Positions 45,558-56,270 of a stretch of DNA of 64,000 bases are shown piece after piece. Position 1 is the stretch's first letter; every line of letters starts with the position of its first letter. Origin of the DNA: Acidomonas methanolica (GTDB taxonomy: Bacteria > Pseudomonadota > Alphaproteobacteria > Acetobacterales > Acetobacteraceae); assembly GCF_004346035.1 (NCBI RefSeq), contig NZ_SLZN01000004.1:124001-188000 (forward strand), written 5' to 3'. The notes under the pieces are model-generated. The model ran no database searches. It was not told the origin of the DNA and worked only from the letters and a program-made list of their open reading frames with translations. The position numbers and the translations under genes were made by a program.

Positions 45558-46052
45558 GTGTCGATTCTGCGCCTGCTGCTGGACGCCGCCGTCTGGAGTC
45601 CGCGCCGGCAGGACACGGGCCGGCAGAACAAGGGGCGCTCTCGGGGCCTCTCGCTTTTCGTTCTCCAGGCCGGCGGGTGTGACGGGTGCGCCTCGGAGTT
45701 CGATACGCTACGGTATGGGGTCTTCGGCGGCGAGGGCGACGCGATCCGCTTCGTCGATACGCCTTGCGATGCCGACCTTCTGCTTGTGACGGGATGCCTG
45801 ACACGGCCGATGGTCGCCTGGGTTCATGAGATCTGGCAGGCGATGCCGAACCCGAAGGGGCTCGCTCTCGTCGGGGCCTGCGCGCTCGGGGAATGGCCGT
45901 TCCTTTCCGACTACGCCGTGAACGGCGGTTCGGCCGAGGATGCGTTCGACGGGATGATCCGATGCGATATGAGCCTGCGCGGCTGCCCACCCGCGCCGGA
46001 GGAGATTCTGCACGCGCTTCGCCGTCTCGCCGCGGGGCAGGTCGTGTCGTGA
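45558..46052 (+). CDS. Orphan NuoB/[NiFe]-hydrogenase-small-subunit-like protein
   Basis: A 164-residue protein with the Fe-S pattern of complex I subunit NuoB and group 4 hydrogenase small subunits: C41 and C44 in GGCDGCASE, C108 in GACALGEWPF and C143 in RGCPPAPEEIL, enough for one [4Fe-4S] cluster of N2 type. VTGCLTRPM corresponds to the NuoB TG-x-LT segment, with an extra Cys80. No other complex I or hydrogenase gene is nearby; the next gene is rplU. The start is GTG with AAGGAGG 7 bp upstream, and an extended -10 (TGTATATA) lies about 45 bp before it. It may join a complex encoded elsewhere. Confidence 0.8.
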   Translation: MSILRLLLDAAVWSPRRQDTGRQNKGRSRGLSLFVLQAGGCDGCASEFDTLRYGVFGGEGDAIRFVDTPCDADLLLVTGCLTRPMVAWVHEIWQAMPNPKGLALVGACALGEWPFLSDYAVNGGSAEDAFDGMIRCDMSLRGCPPAPEEILHALRRLAAGQVVS

Positions 46053-46107
46053 CAAGGGCGGGCGCGGGGCGCGGGACAGAATTTTCGTGTCCGGCGCCTT
46101 CCATTTG

Positions 46108-46135
46108 TTGACTTCCCGACGCCTGATCCTGTAGG
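46108..46135 (+). promoter_or_regulatory. Possible promoter of rplU-rpmA
   Basis: TTGACT (46108-46113), a 16-bp spacer, then TGTAGG (46130-46135). The leader to rplU would be about 110 nt and contains a stable hairpin. Confidence 0.5.
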
Positions 46136-46147
46136 GAGCGCCACTCG

Positions 46148-46163
46148 CCCCTCTCCGGAGGGG
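46148..46163 (+). other. Hairpin in the rplU leader
   Basis: CCCCTC / GAGGGG with a TCCG tetraloop, directly after the predicted promoter. No T tract follows, so it is not an obvious terminator; it may be a ribosomal-protein leader element. Confidence 0.4.
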
Positions 46164-46252
46164 CCAATAACAAAAAGCGACGGGGCGATGCCGACCGGGG
46201 GAGAAACCCTGGCAAAGAATCGCCAAGTGTTCGGACCGAAGAGAGTTTTGAC

Positions 46253-46567
46253 ATGTTTGCAGTGATCCGCACAGGCGGAAAGCAGTATCGCGTGGCGCCG
46301 CAAGCCACGCTGAAGGTCGAGAAGCTGGAGGCCGAGGCCGGCAGCACCGTGACCTTCACCGACGTGCTCGCGATCGGCGGCGAGACCGGCGTCACCATCG
46401 GCGCGCCCCTCGTGGCGGGCGCGAGCGTGACGGCGACCGTCATCGCCCAGGACCGTCTTGCCAAGGTCATCATTTTCAAGAAGCGCCGCCGGCAGAACAG
46501 CCGCCGCAAGAACGGGCACCGCCAGCCGGTTACTGTGCTGCGTATCGACGCGATCAACGCGGCCTGA
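46253..46567 (+). CDS. rplU: 50S ribosomal protein L21
   Basis: Binds 23S rRNA in the large subunit. The 104-residue sequence starts [17 protein letters not shown] and has the basic [18 protein letters not shown] segment (about residues 75-92) that contacts rRNA, as in all L21 proteins. It is followed by rpmA after 33 bp, the universal rplU-rpmA pair. Confidence 0.97.
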   Translation: MFAVIRTGGKQYRVAPQATLKVEKLEAEAGSTVTFTDVLAIGGETGVTIGAPLVAGASVTATVIAQDRLAKVIIFKKRRRQNSRRKNGHRQPVTVLRIDAINAA

Positions 46568-46600
46568 TCGGTCCGACAGGGAACTAGGGAGTAACACCCA

Positions 46601-46867
46601 ATGGCACAGAAAAAGGCAGGCGGCTCCAGCCGTAACGGACGCGACAGCGCGGGCCGTCGTCTCGGCGTGAAGAAGTTCGGCGGCGAAGTGGTCGTGGCGG
46701 GCAACATCATCGTGCGCCAGCGCGGCACGAAGATGCATGCGGGCACGAATGTCGGCATCGGACGGGACCATACGCTCTTCGCGCTGGTCGACGGCCACGT
46801 GAAATTCCAGCGCCGTGCGGAAGGCCGCGTCCACGTTTCCGTGGAACTGGCCCAGGCCGCCGAATAA
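46601..46867 (+). CDS. rpmA: 50S ribosomal protein L27
   Basis: An 88-residue protein whose N-terminus reaches the peptidyl-transferase centre. [20 protein letters not shown] and [13 protein letters not shown] are diagnostic. The N-terminus starts directly with the mature form and lacks the cleaved extension found in Firmicutes. It ends 57 bp before a strong terminator. Confidence 0.97.
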   Translation: MAQKKAGGSSRNGRDSAGRRLGVKKFGGEVVVAGNIIVRQRGTKMHAGTNVGIGRDHTLFALVDGHVKFQRRAEGRVHVSVELAQAAE

Positions 46868-46924
46868 CCACGGCGCGGGAAACGGCGCGGCGGCCCTCCC
46901 GGCGGGGGTCGCGCGCCTGTGCGG

Positions 46925-46955
46925 AGGTCGGCCCTGTCTGGGGTCGGCCTTTTTT
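46925..46955 (+). terminator. Rho-independent terminator after rpmA
   Basis: Stem AGGTCGGCCC / GGGTCGGCCT (10 bp, two G-T wobbles) with a 6-base loop, followed by TTTTTT. It lies between rpmA and obgE, so obgE-proB probably needs its own promoter or read-through. Confidence 0.8.
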
Positions 46956-46991
46956 GTTCTCCGGCCTTGTTGTATCGGCCCGAGCGGATGA

Positions 46992-49191
<2,200 letters not shown>

Positions 49192-49214
49192 GACAGCTTC
49201 TTACTGCCGGGCTC

Positions 49215-49895
49215 TTACTGTCGGGGCGGCCAGCGAAGGGTCGGTTCGGAGCGGGGCCGGGAGAGGCGCTCCTCCTCCCGGCGTCGCCGTTCCTCCTCCG
49301 TGGTCGGACGGGGCGCCATTTCCTCGCGATACCGCAGACGATCGGCGTCCTCCCAGGATGGAGGGGGCGTCGGCCCACGCTCCTTCGACACAGGACCCGA
49401 CGCCTCGCCGGGCTGATGCGGCGGCTCCTTCCACGGGGCGGGCCGGGGCGGACGCGGCGGTTCGGGCCGGGGCGCGGCGGGAGGATCGAAATGCGTCGGT
49501 CGGAGAATCTGGCTGACATGCGGCGGCGCGGCAAGCGGATCGTCCGCGTAATCGGACGTCTCCGCGGCGGGGAAGGGCGATGCCGGGGCCGACGGAGCGG
49601 CAGGAGCGTCCTGACGGAGCCAGGCGTCGCGGCTCTTCCGATCCGGGGTGTCGCGCGGGTCGTCGTCCCGAACGGTCTCCCGGGAGGGCGGCGGCGGGGC
49701 GGTCTGCGACAGGCGCATGGACAGGCTGCGCAGCTCGGCCCGCAATTCGCCGAGCTGCAACTCCACTTCCTCCAGACGGGGTTTCACCCCGAAGACCGCG
49801 AACGGCATCAGCAGGAAGATCAGCCCCAGTCCGAGCCCGACCAGCAGGACGGCGCCTTGCAGCCAGAGGGGGATCGCGGCCAGGAGGCCGCTCAT
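49215..49895 (-). CDS. Single-pass membrane protein with Pro-rich charged tail
   Basis: The 226-residue protein has one N-terminal membrane helix (about residues 13-37), a short coiled-coil (LEEVELQLGELRAELRSLSM, about 41-60) and a long disordered tail rich in Pro, Arg, Glu and Asp. I do not recognise a family. The shape resembles envelope or division scaffolds, but that is only an impression. It sits 58 bp downstream of gapR on the same strand. Confidence 0.65.
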   Translation of the reverse strand: MSGLLAAIPLWLQGAVLLVGLGLGLIFLLMPFAVFGVKPRLEEVELQLGELRAELRSLSMRLSQTAPPPPSRETVRDDDPRDTPDRKSRDAWLRQDAPAAPSAPASPFPAAETSDYADDPLAAPPHVSQILRPTHFDPPAAPRPEPPRPPRPAPWKEPPHQPGEASGPVSKERGPTPPPSWEDADRLRYREEMAPRPTTEEERRRREEERLSRPRSEPTLRWPPRQ

Positions 49896-49953
49896 GGCGC
49901 GATGCTCGGAAAGGCGGGTTCCGGCGGCAGGGGCGGCGCGGCCATGGCGGGCC

Positions 49954-50298
49954 TCACATGCCGAGGGCGCGGCGATAGATGTCGAGCAGCGTTTCCTGCT
50001 CCTCGACCTCGGCCGGCTCCTGCTTGCGGATGCGGATGATCTGGCGGATCACCTTCACGTCGAAACCGGCGGACTTGGCCTCGGCGAAAATGTCCTTGAT
50101 GTCGCCCGCGAGCGCCTTGCGCTCCTCTTCCAGCCGTTCGACGCGCTCGATGACCGAGCGCAGACGGTCCGCGGCGATGTTGCCGACGGCGGCGTCCTCG
50201 AAGGATGTCTCGTTATCCACTCTGCTTTTCTCCATTTGCCCGTTTCCCGGCCGCTCCGGGGTGGGGGCGTCGTCGGTCGCACCCGCGGGTGTGCTCAT
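49954..50298 (-). CDS. gapR: GapR-family (DUF2312) nucleoid-associated protein
   Basis: GapR binds AT-rich, overtwisted DNA ahead of replication and transcription and stimulates gyrase and topoisomerase IV in alphaproteobacteria. The 114-residue sequence has the DUF2312 core, from LRSVIERVERLEEERKALAG through IKDIFAEAKSAGFDVKVIRQ (about residues 46-85), and an acidic C-terminal end. A 35-residue N-terminal extension precedes it; ATG 50235 would give a shorter form. There is no ribosome binding site before ATG 50298, and a good promoter ends 8 bp upstream. Confidence 0.92.
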   Translation of the reverse strand: MSTPAGATDDAPTPERPGNGQMEKSRVDNETSFEDAAVGNIAADRLRSVIERVERLEEERKALAGDIKDIFAEAKSAGFDVKVIRQIIRIRKQEPAEVEEQETLLDIYRRALGM

Positions 50299-50306
50299 CG
50301 TGCGGG

Positions 50307-50334
50307 CTTATCGCGCGATCGTGCGCCCGGTCAA
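50307..50334 (-). promoter_or_regulatory. Promoter of gapR, likely leaderless
   Basis: On the minus strand TTGACC (50334-50329), a 16-bp spacer, then GATAAG (50312-50307), ending 8 bp before the gapR ATG. It is the best -35/-10 match among the leaderless-type promoters in the window. Confidence 0.6.
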
Positions 50335-50340
50335 CGGTTG

Positions 50341-50358
50341 GTGTGATCCTCGTCACAC
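50341..50358. promoter_or_regulatory. CRP/FNR-type palindrome between gapR and zwf
   Basis: GTGTGA-N6-TCACAC, containing both TGTGA and TCACA half-sites of the CRP consensus. TTGACA, a perfect -35, starts directly after it at 50359 and points toward zwf, although no good -10 follows at 16-19 bp. Its left end is 7 bp upstream of the gapR -35. A regulator here could act on either gene. Confidence 0.6.
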
Positions 50359-50551
50359 TTGACAGCGTATGCTCCTTCGACCGAATTAGAACTATCCCGG
50401 ACGTCAATCATCGTGTCTCCCGCGCATGCCTGTGCAGGCGCAGGGCTGCCGTGTTTGCCGTCGTTTTTGGGAAAGAGTCGGCCACAGGCCGGCGGCAGGA
50501 GTCCAGTCCGGCATGTGGCCGGAACGTCCAGTTTACGAAAGGCTGAAGGAT

Positions 50552-52030
50552 ATGAGCGACATAACTCCGGTCAAGCCGTTCGATTACGTGATTTTCGGCG
50601 CATCCGGCGACTTGACGATGCGCAAGCTTCTGCCGGCCTTCTATCATCGCTTCCGCACGGGGGAAGTGCCGGGGACTGCGCGCATCATCGGTGTCGCCCG
50701 CTCCGCCCTGGAGCGGTCCGCCTTTCAGCAGCGCACGCGAGAGGCGCTCGAAAGCTTCGTCGGAGACGCGTATCACGATCCGGAGACCGTCACGCAATTC
50801 CTTGAGCTGGTGCATTACGTCAGTCTCGATGCGGCCGACGAGACTGCGGACTGGAGCGGCTTGTCCGCCCTGCTGGAGGACGGCCGCGTGCGCGTGTTCT
50901 ATTTCGCCACCGCGCCGAAGCTGTATCGCAAGGTCTGCGCCACGCTCGACGCGCGGGGGCTGATCACGCCGGAAAGCCGCGTCGTGCTGGAAAAGCCCAT
51001 CGGCATCGATCTCCGGACGGCGCAGGACATCAATGAGGGCGTCGGGCGGTTCTTCAGCGAGGAGAACATCTTCCGCATCGATCATTATCTGGGGAAGGAA
51101 ACGGTACAGGGCGTGATGGCCCTGCGTTTCGCCAATCCCGTGCTGGAGAACGCCTGGTCGGCGGAGCATATCAGTTCGGTGCAGATCACCGCCGCCGAGG
51201 TGGTGGGCGTGGAGAAGCGCGCGGCCTATTACGACACCACGGGCGCGCTGCGCGACATGGTGCAGAATCATCTGTTGCAGGTGTTGAGTCTCGTCGCCAT
51301 GGAACGGCCCGCATCGCTCGACGCCGATGCGGTGCGCGATGCGAAGGTCGCGGTGTTGCACGCGCTGCGACCGCTGACCGGCGCGGCGGTGGGCGAGAAC
51401 ACCGTCCGCGCGCAGTATCAGGCGGGCGAGGTGAAGGGCGAGGCGGTGCCGGGCTATCTCGACGAACTCGGCCATGCGAGCACGACCGAGACCTATGCCG
51501 CCGTTCAGGCGGAGATCGACACGCCGCGATGGAAAGGGGTGCCGTTCTATCTCCGCACGGGCAAGCGTCTGGCGGAGAAGGTGAGCGAGATCGTCATCAC
51601 GTTTCGTCCGCCGGAAGCGGGCCGTTCTTCGGGGGCCGATCTCTTCCCCTCCCCCCCGCGCGCCAATCTGCTCGTCATCCGCGTTCAGCCTGACGAGGGC
51701 GTCACTTGGCGGTTCAATGCCAAGGACCCGGCGGATGACGGGTTCGATCTCCGGTGCGCCACCATGGATGTGCATTTCGAGCGGCAATTCAGGCAGAGAT
51801 ATCCCGACGCCTATGAGCGGTTGCTGCTCGATGCGGTGCGCGGCAACCCGATTCTCTTCATCCGCCGCGACGAGGTCGAGGCGGCATGGCGCTGGATCGA
51901 GCCGATTCTGGAGGGGTGGGGGCGGCAGGACGTGCCGATGTGCGGCTATCCGGCGGGCGGCCACGGACCGAAAGAAGCGGACGACCTCCTCGCGCGTCAC
52001 GGCGATGCGTGGTACAGCGGCGCTGCATAA
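50552..52030 (+). CDS. zwf: Glucose-6-phosphate 1-dehydrogenase
   Basis: Oxidises glucose 6-phosphate to the lactone with NAD(P) and opens the oxidative pentose phosphate pathway. The 492-residue sequence has the nucleotide fold in IFGASGDLTMRKLLPAFY (about residues 14-31) and the active-site RIDHYLGKETVQ (about 174-185). I chose ATG 50552 because it starts just before the conserved fold and purine-rich GAAAGG lies 9 bp upstream; the frame is open upstream without similarity. The gap before it holds the CRP-type palindrome. Confidence 0.96.
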   Translation: MSDITPVKPFDYVIFGASGDLTMRKLLPAFYHRFRTGEVPGTARIIGVARSALERSAFQQRTREALESFVGDAYHDPETVTQFLELVHYVSLDAADETADWSGLSALLEDGRVRVFYFATAPKLYRKVCATLDARGLITPESRVVLEKPIGIDLRTAQDINEGVGRFFSEENIFRIDHYLGKETVQGVMALRFANPVLENAWSAEHISSVQITAAEVVGVEKRAAYYDTTGALRDMVQNHLLQVLSLVAMERPASLDADAVRDAKVAVLHALRPLTGAAVGENTVRAQYQAGEVKGEAVPGYLDELGHASTTETYAAVQAEIDTPRWKGVPFYLRTGKRLAEKVSEIVITFRPPEAGRSSGADLFPSPPRANLLVIRVQPDEGVTWRFNAKDPADDGFDLRCATMDVHFERQFRQRYPDAYERLLLDAVRGNPILFIRRDEVEAAWRWIEPILEGWGRQDVPMCGYPAGGHGPKEADDLLARHGDAWYSGAA

Positions 52031-52068
52031 ACCAAGTTTGCAGCGCGACGACGGAGGACAGGGGCAGA

Positions 52069-52527
52069 GTGACCGGGACGAACAAGACTTCAACGCCGCG
52101 CCTGGGTTCCGGGCGGGGCAAGCCGCGCACCATGCGGCAGCATATCATCCGCCGCCTGCTCGTGGTGCTGCCTGCCTCGCTGCTCATGGTGGTGCTGATG
52201 AAGACGGGGGTGCTGGACGTCGCCGCGGACCGCATGACCTTCGACAAGCTGGCCTGGTTCGACGACACCAAGCTGGTGGAGCATCTGCGCATTCTCGTCA
52301 CCCATAACGGCATGACGGACGAGCCGGGCCGCTGTTTGGTCTTCATCGTCAACGGGAACGATCCGCTGAACGCCCAGCGGATCGACGTCATGGCCAAGCA
52401 CATCAAGGGCTGTCCCGATCCGGACGGCAAGCCGCAGATGCTGTTCACCATCCGTGTGGACAAGGCGGATCGGGAACTTCAGACGGATCACGGCACGCCG
52501 GGAGTCTTTCATCCGATGAGGCCGTGA
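52069..52527 (+). CDS. Single-pass membrane protein of unknown function downstream of zwf
   Basis: A 152-residue protein with a basic N-terminus, one membrane helix (about residues 27-46, RLLVVLPASLLMVVLMKTG) and a periplasmic domain containing two cysteines (GRCLVF and KGCPDP) that could pair. I do not recognise a family. It begins 38 bp after zwf on the same strand, with GGAGG 11-12 bp before GTG 52069. ATG 52132 is an alternative start but would remove the basic tail. Confidence 0.65.
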   Translation: MTGTNKTSTPRLGSGRGKPRTMRQHIIRRLLVVLPASLLMVVLMKTGVLDVAADRMTFDKLAWFDDTKLVEHLRILVTHNGMTDEPGRCLVFIVNGNDPLNAQRIDVMAKHIKGCPDPDGKPQMLFTIRVDKADRELQTDHGTPGVFHPMRP

Positions 52528-52582
52528 GGCGCTTCGGCCTCTCATCCGATTCGGGCGGGAGATCCTCCGGGACCGTGAGCGG

Positions 52583-53368
52583 TCAGCCGGGCGTCTGCCC
52601 GCTCTTCCGCCCGCGGGCGAGTTCGGTGATGACGCCGTGCATCGTACGCAGTTCCTGCTCCGTCACGTCGCCGCGCTGGAAGAGATGGCGCAGATTGCGC
52701 ACCATGCCCGGCCGCTTCTGCTCGTTGCGCAGGAAGCCGCAGGCGTCGAGTTCGCGCGTCAGATGGCTCAGGAAGTTTTCCAGTTCGCCCTTGGTGGCCA
52801 CCCGCGTCTCGTTCGTCATCAGCACGCGCGGCGCGGTCGTGTCCTCGGCCATCCACCATTCATAGGCCATGACGAGGACCGCCTGGGCGAGATTGAGCGA
52901 CATGAAATCCGGGTTGAGCGGGTATCGGACGAGCGTGTCGGCGCGCGCCATGTCCTCATTGTCCAGCCCCGCGCGCTCCGGGCCGAAGAGGATGCCGGTG
53001 CGCAGCCCCTGCGCGGCGCGGGCGCGCAGCTCCGCCGCCGCGCCGCGCGGGGTCATCACCGTCTTGACGATATGGCGCGGGCGCGGGCAGGTCGCCATGA
53101 CGCGATGCAAATCGGCCACGGCGTCGTCCACCGTGTCATGCACCGTGGCGGCGTCGAGAATCCGATGCGCGCCGGAGGACGCGTACCAGGCGCGCGATTG
53201 GGGCCAGCCGTCACGCGGGGCGACGAGGCGGAGGTGAAAGAGGCCGCCATTGGCCATCGCGCGGGCCGTCGTGCCGACATTCTCCGCGAGTTGCGGCCGC
53301 ACGAGAATCACGACCGGGCTGTTCTCGCCGATCGGGCCGATATCGGCCCCGCCTTCCCGGCCCGTCAC
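52583..53368 (-). CDS. trmJ: TrmJ-type RNA methyltransferase (SPOUT)
   Basis: 2'-O-methylates RNA, probably position 32 of tRNAs. The SpoU/TrmH fold is clear: VVILVRPQLAENVGTTARAM (about residues 18-37), the AdoMet knot LFGPERAGLDNED (about 126-138) and SLNLAQAVLVMAYEWW. A C-terminal helical extension matches TrmJ. I chose GTG 53368, which overlaps the cysS stop as GTGA and has GGAGG 5-6 bp upstream, giving 261 residues; the longer frame inside cysS is not conserved. Confidence 0.9.
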   Translation of the reverse strand: MTGREGGADIGPIGENSPVVILVRPQLAENVGTTARAMANGGLFHLRLVAPRDGWPQSRAWYASSGAHRILDAATVHDTVDDAVADLHRVMATCPRPRHIVKTVMTPRGAAAELRARAAQGLRTGILFGPERAGLDNEDMARADTLVRYPLNPDFMSLNLAQAVLVMAYEWWMAEDTTAPRVLMTNETRVATKGELENFLSHLTRELDACGFLRNEQKRPGMVRNLRHLFQRGDVTEQELRTMHGVITELARGRKSGQTPG

Positions 53369-54741
53369 GCGCGCCTCCAGCTCGTGCCGTGCGGACCGTC
53401 CTCCAGCAGGATTCCCTGCGCCGCGAGTTCGGCGCGGATCTCGTCCGCGCGGGCGAAATCCCGCGTCCTGCGCGCGTCCAGCCGGGCGGCGATCAGGCGT
53501 TCGATCGCCGCCTCGTCCGCTCCGGATCGGAACCATTCATCCGCCGTTTGATGGAACAGCCCGAGCAGCGTCCCGCCGGCCTTGAGCGCGGCGGCGGCGG
53601 CGGCATCTCCCTGCATGGCCGCATCGGCCAGCGGATGGAGCGCGGCCAGTGCGAGCGGGGTGTTCAGATCGTCGCAGAGCGCGGCCAGCACGGCCTCCGG
53701 GACGGGCGCGCCGTCAGCGGGCGGAGACTTCTCGAAGGCGCGATAGAAGCGGTCGAGCGTCTTCTTCGCGTCCTCGAGCTTGTCCCAGGTGAAATCCAGC
53801 ACCGAGCGGTAATGCGCTCCGAGATAGAGCAGCCGCAGCGCCTGCGCGGGCGCGCGGGTGATGACCTGCCGGATGGTGTAGAAATTGCCGAGGGATTTCG
53901 ACATTTTCTCGCCGTCGGAGAGCAGCATCGCGTTGTGCAGCCAGTAGCGCGCGAACTGGCTGCCGGGGAAGCAGCAGAGCGACTGCGCGCGCTCGTTCTC
54001 ATGATGGGGGAAGAGCAGATCGTCCCCGCCGCCATGGATGTCGAAGCTCTCGCCCAGATAGCGGTGCGACATGGCGGAGCATTCGATATGCCAGCCCGGC
54101 CGTCCGCGTCCGTAGGGGCTGGGCCAGCCTGGCTGGTCGTCGGAGGAGGGTTTCCAGAGCACGAAATCGCCCGGATCGCGCTTGTAGGGCGCGATCTCGA
54201 CGCGCGCGCCCGCCAGCATGTCGTCGAGCGAGCGGCCGGAGAGCGCGCCGTAACTCGCGAAATCGCGGACGGAGAACAGCACATGCCCTTCGGCCTCATA
54301 GGCATGGCCGTTGGCGATCAGACGGCCGATCATGGCCAGCATCTCGCCGATATGATGCGTCGCGCGCGGCTCGATATCGGGCGGCAGGATGTTCAGCTCC
54401 GCCACGTCGGCGTGAAAATCCGCCGTCGTGCGCGCGGTCAGCGTCGCGATCTCCTCGCCATTGGCGCGGGCGCGGTCGGCGATCCTGTCGTCCACGTCGG
54501 TGATGTTGCGCGCGAAAGTGACGCGCGGGTAAAGCGCGCGCAGGAGCCGCACCAGCACATCGGCGCTGAGCATGGCGCGCAGATTGCCGATATGCGCGGC
54601 GTCATAGACGGTCGGGCCGCAATAATAGACGCGCACATGCTCCGGATCGAGCGGTTCGAACACACGCTTGCGATGCGTCTGGCTGTCGGTCAACAGCAGC
54701 GGACGCGCGGAAAGTGACGGGAGGAAAGGCGAATCGACCAT
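53365..54741 (-). CDS. cysS: Cysteinyl-tRNA synthetase
   Basis: Charges tRNA-Cys. The class I signatures are present: HIGN in AAHIGNLRAM (about residues 46-55) and KMSKS in EKMSKSLGNF (about 277-286). Zinc ligands are visible as C41 in YYCGPTVYD, the Cys in WHIECSAMS and the histidines in GGDDLLFPHHENE. The length of 458 residues is normal. It is translationally coupled to trmJ downstream. Confidence 0.97.
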   Translation of the reverse strand: MVDSPFLPSLSARPLLLTDSQTHRKRVFEPLDPEHVRVYYCGPTVYDAAHIGNLRAMLSADVLVRLLRALYPRVTFARNITDVDDRIADRARANGEEIATLTARTTADFHADVAELNILPPDIEPRATHHIGEMLAMIGRLIANGHAYEAEGHVLFSVRDFASYGALSGRSLDDMLAGARVEIAPYKRDPGDFVLWKPSSDDQPGWPSPYGRGRPGWHIECSAMSHRYLGESFDIHGGGDDLLFPHHENERAQSLCCFPGSQFARYWLHNAMLLSDGEKMSKSLGNFYTIRQVITRAPAQALRLLYLGAHYRSVLDFTWDKLEDAKKTLDRFYRAFEKSPPADGAPVPEAVLAALCDDLNTPLALAALHPLADAAMQGDAAAAAALKAGGTLLGLFHQTADEWFRSGADEAAIERLIAARLDARRTRDFARADEIRAELAAQGILLEDGPHGTSWRRA

Positions 54742-54887
54742 GGCCGCCTCTCAATGCGTCAGCCGAAGGTCGCGTGCAACTCCCATTTTGCCCTCCCGTT
54801 TGGTGCGATTGCGCGCGGGTCCCGATTTGAGCGAATTCGCGCGGGTGGGCCGTGGCCAGCGTGCCCCCGATCTGCGAGAAGGACGTC

Positions 54888-56270
54888 ATGCACAGTTTAA
54901 CGGAGTCCCGGACGACGCGCTGGCCTGCCCAGCTTGCCGCCCTGACGCATATCGCCCTGCCGCTCAGCCTCTCGCAGATCAGTGAAATGGCCATGGGCGT
55001 GACGGACAATATTCTCCTTGGCGGGATCGGCGCGGCCGCGCTGGCCGTGGGCGGATTGTCCACCGGGCTGTTCTTCGTGACCCTCGTCACCTTCCAGGCC
55101 GGGCTCGGCGGGGTGAGCGTCCTGATCGCCAGGGCGCGCGGGGAAGCCGCGGCCGGGCGTGGGGCGCAGGGAAGGAATTTTTCCGGCCTCGTCTCGGCGG
55201 GGTTCGCCTGCGCGGTTCTGCTGTGTGTGCCGGTTCTCGCCGTGCTCCTGCCCGTGGAGGCGATTTTTCGCGCCTTCGGCGAGCCGGAGGCGATTCTCGT
55301 GCCCGGCACGCGCTTCATGCATATCCTGTTGGGATCGCTCTTTCCGGATCTCGTGGTGATCGGGCTGTTGCGGATCGTGCTGCCCGCTTTCGGCAGCGAG
55401 CGGCTGCTTCTCGCTACGATGCCGTTCATGGCCCTGGTCAATGGCGTGATGAACGCAGCGCTCATCCATGGCTGGCTCGGTCTGCCGGCGCTCGGCCTCT
55501 GGGGATCGGCGGTTGCGTCCTGCGTGACGGGGTGGCTGATCGCATTCCTGCTGGTGGCGCTCTGCTGGCGGCAGGCGGAGTTGCGGCCCCATCTGCGTCT
55601 CGTCCGCCCGCAATGGCCCGTCATGCGGACCATGTTGCGCCTCGGCCTGCCGCTGACCGCCGCGACGGGCGCGGAGGTCGCCGCCTTCCAGATCACCGGC
55701 TTGCGCGCGGGGCATTTCGGCACGGATGCGCTGGCCGCGCATCAGGTCGCGGTGAGCGTCACCTCATTGCTGTTCATGATGAGCCTCGCTCTTTCGCAGG
55801 CCGCCAATGTGCGCGTCGCCTACTGGCTCGGCGCGGGCGACCGGCGCGCCGCCGGCCGCGCGGCGTGGGGGGCGATGGGGCTGGCGCTGGCGTGGAGCGT
55901 GGTGAGCGGGGGCCTGCTGCTGGCGTGTCCGGCAGTGATCGCCGGGGTCTATCTCGATACCACCAGCCCCGGCGGGGCGAGCGCCGCGGCCATCGCCGTC
56001 AAGCTCCTGCGGATCGCGGCGGTGTATCAGATCTTCGACGGGTTGCAGGTGACGGCAGCGGGGGCGCTGCGCGCCTGCCATGATACGCTGGTGCCGATGG
56101 TGCTGATCGTGGTCAGCTATACGCTCTGCACCTTCATCGGCGGCGGATGGCTCGCCGATGCGCAAGGGCTCGGCGTGGAGGGGCTCTGGTACGGATTGGC
56201 CGGCGGGCTGGTGGCGGTCGGTATCCTGCTGCCGATCCGCCTGCGGGCGAAGCTACGCCGCGCGGCCTGA
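54888..56270 (+). CDS. MATE-family efflux transporter
   Basis: A 460-residue protein with about twelve membrane helices in two repeats, as in NorM-type multidrug exporters driven by Na+ or H+. Typical elements are ALPLSLSQISEMAMGVTDNI near the start and ALAVGGLSTGLFFV. ATG 54888 has AAGGA 6 bp upstream; a frame upstream is open but has no good site. The 3' end overlaps the convergent hpnK gene by 18 bp. The substrate is unknown. Confidence 0.9.
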   Translation: MHSLTESRTTRWPAQLAALTHIALPLSLSQISEMAMGVTDNILLGGIGAAALAVGGLSTGLFFVTLVTFQAGLGGVSVLIARARGEAAAGRGAQGRNFSGLVSAGFACAVLLCVPVLAVLLPVEAIFRAFGEPEAILVPGTRFMHILLGSLFPDLVVIGLLRIVLPAFGSERLLLATMPFMALVNGVMNAALIHGWLGLPALGLWGSAVASCVTGWLIAFLLVALCWRQAELRPHLRLVRPQWPVMRTMLRLGLPLTAATGAEVAAFQITGLRAGHFGTDALAAHQVAVSVTSLLFMMSLALSQAANVRVAYWLGAGDRRAAGRAAWGAMGLALAWSVVSGGLLLACPAVIAGVYLDTTSPGGASAAAIAVKLLRIAAVYQIFDGLQVTAAGALRACHDTLVPMVLIVVSYTLCTFIGGGWLADAQGLGVEGLWYGLAGGLVAVGILLPIRLRAKLRRAA

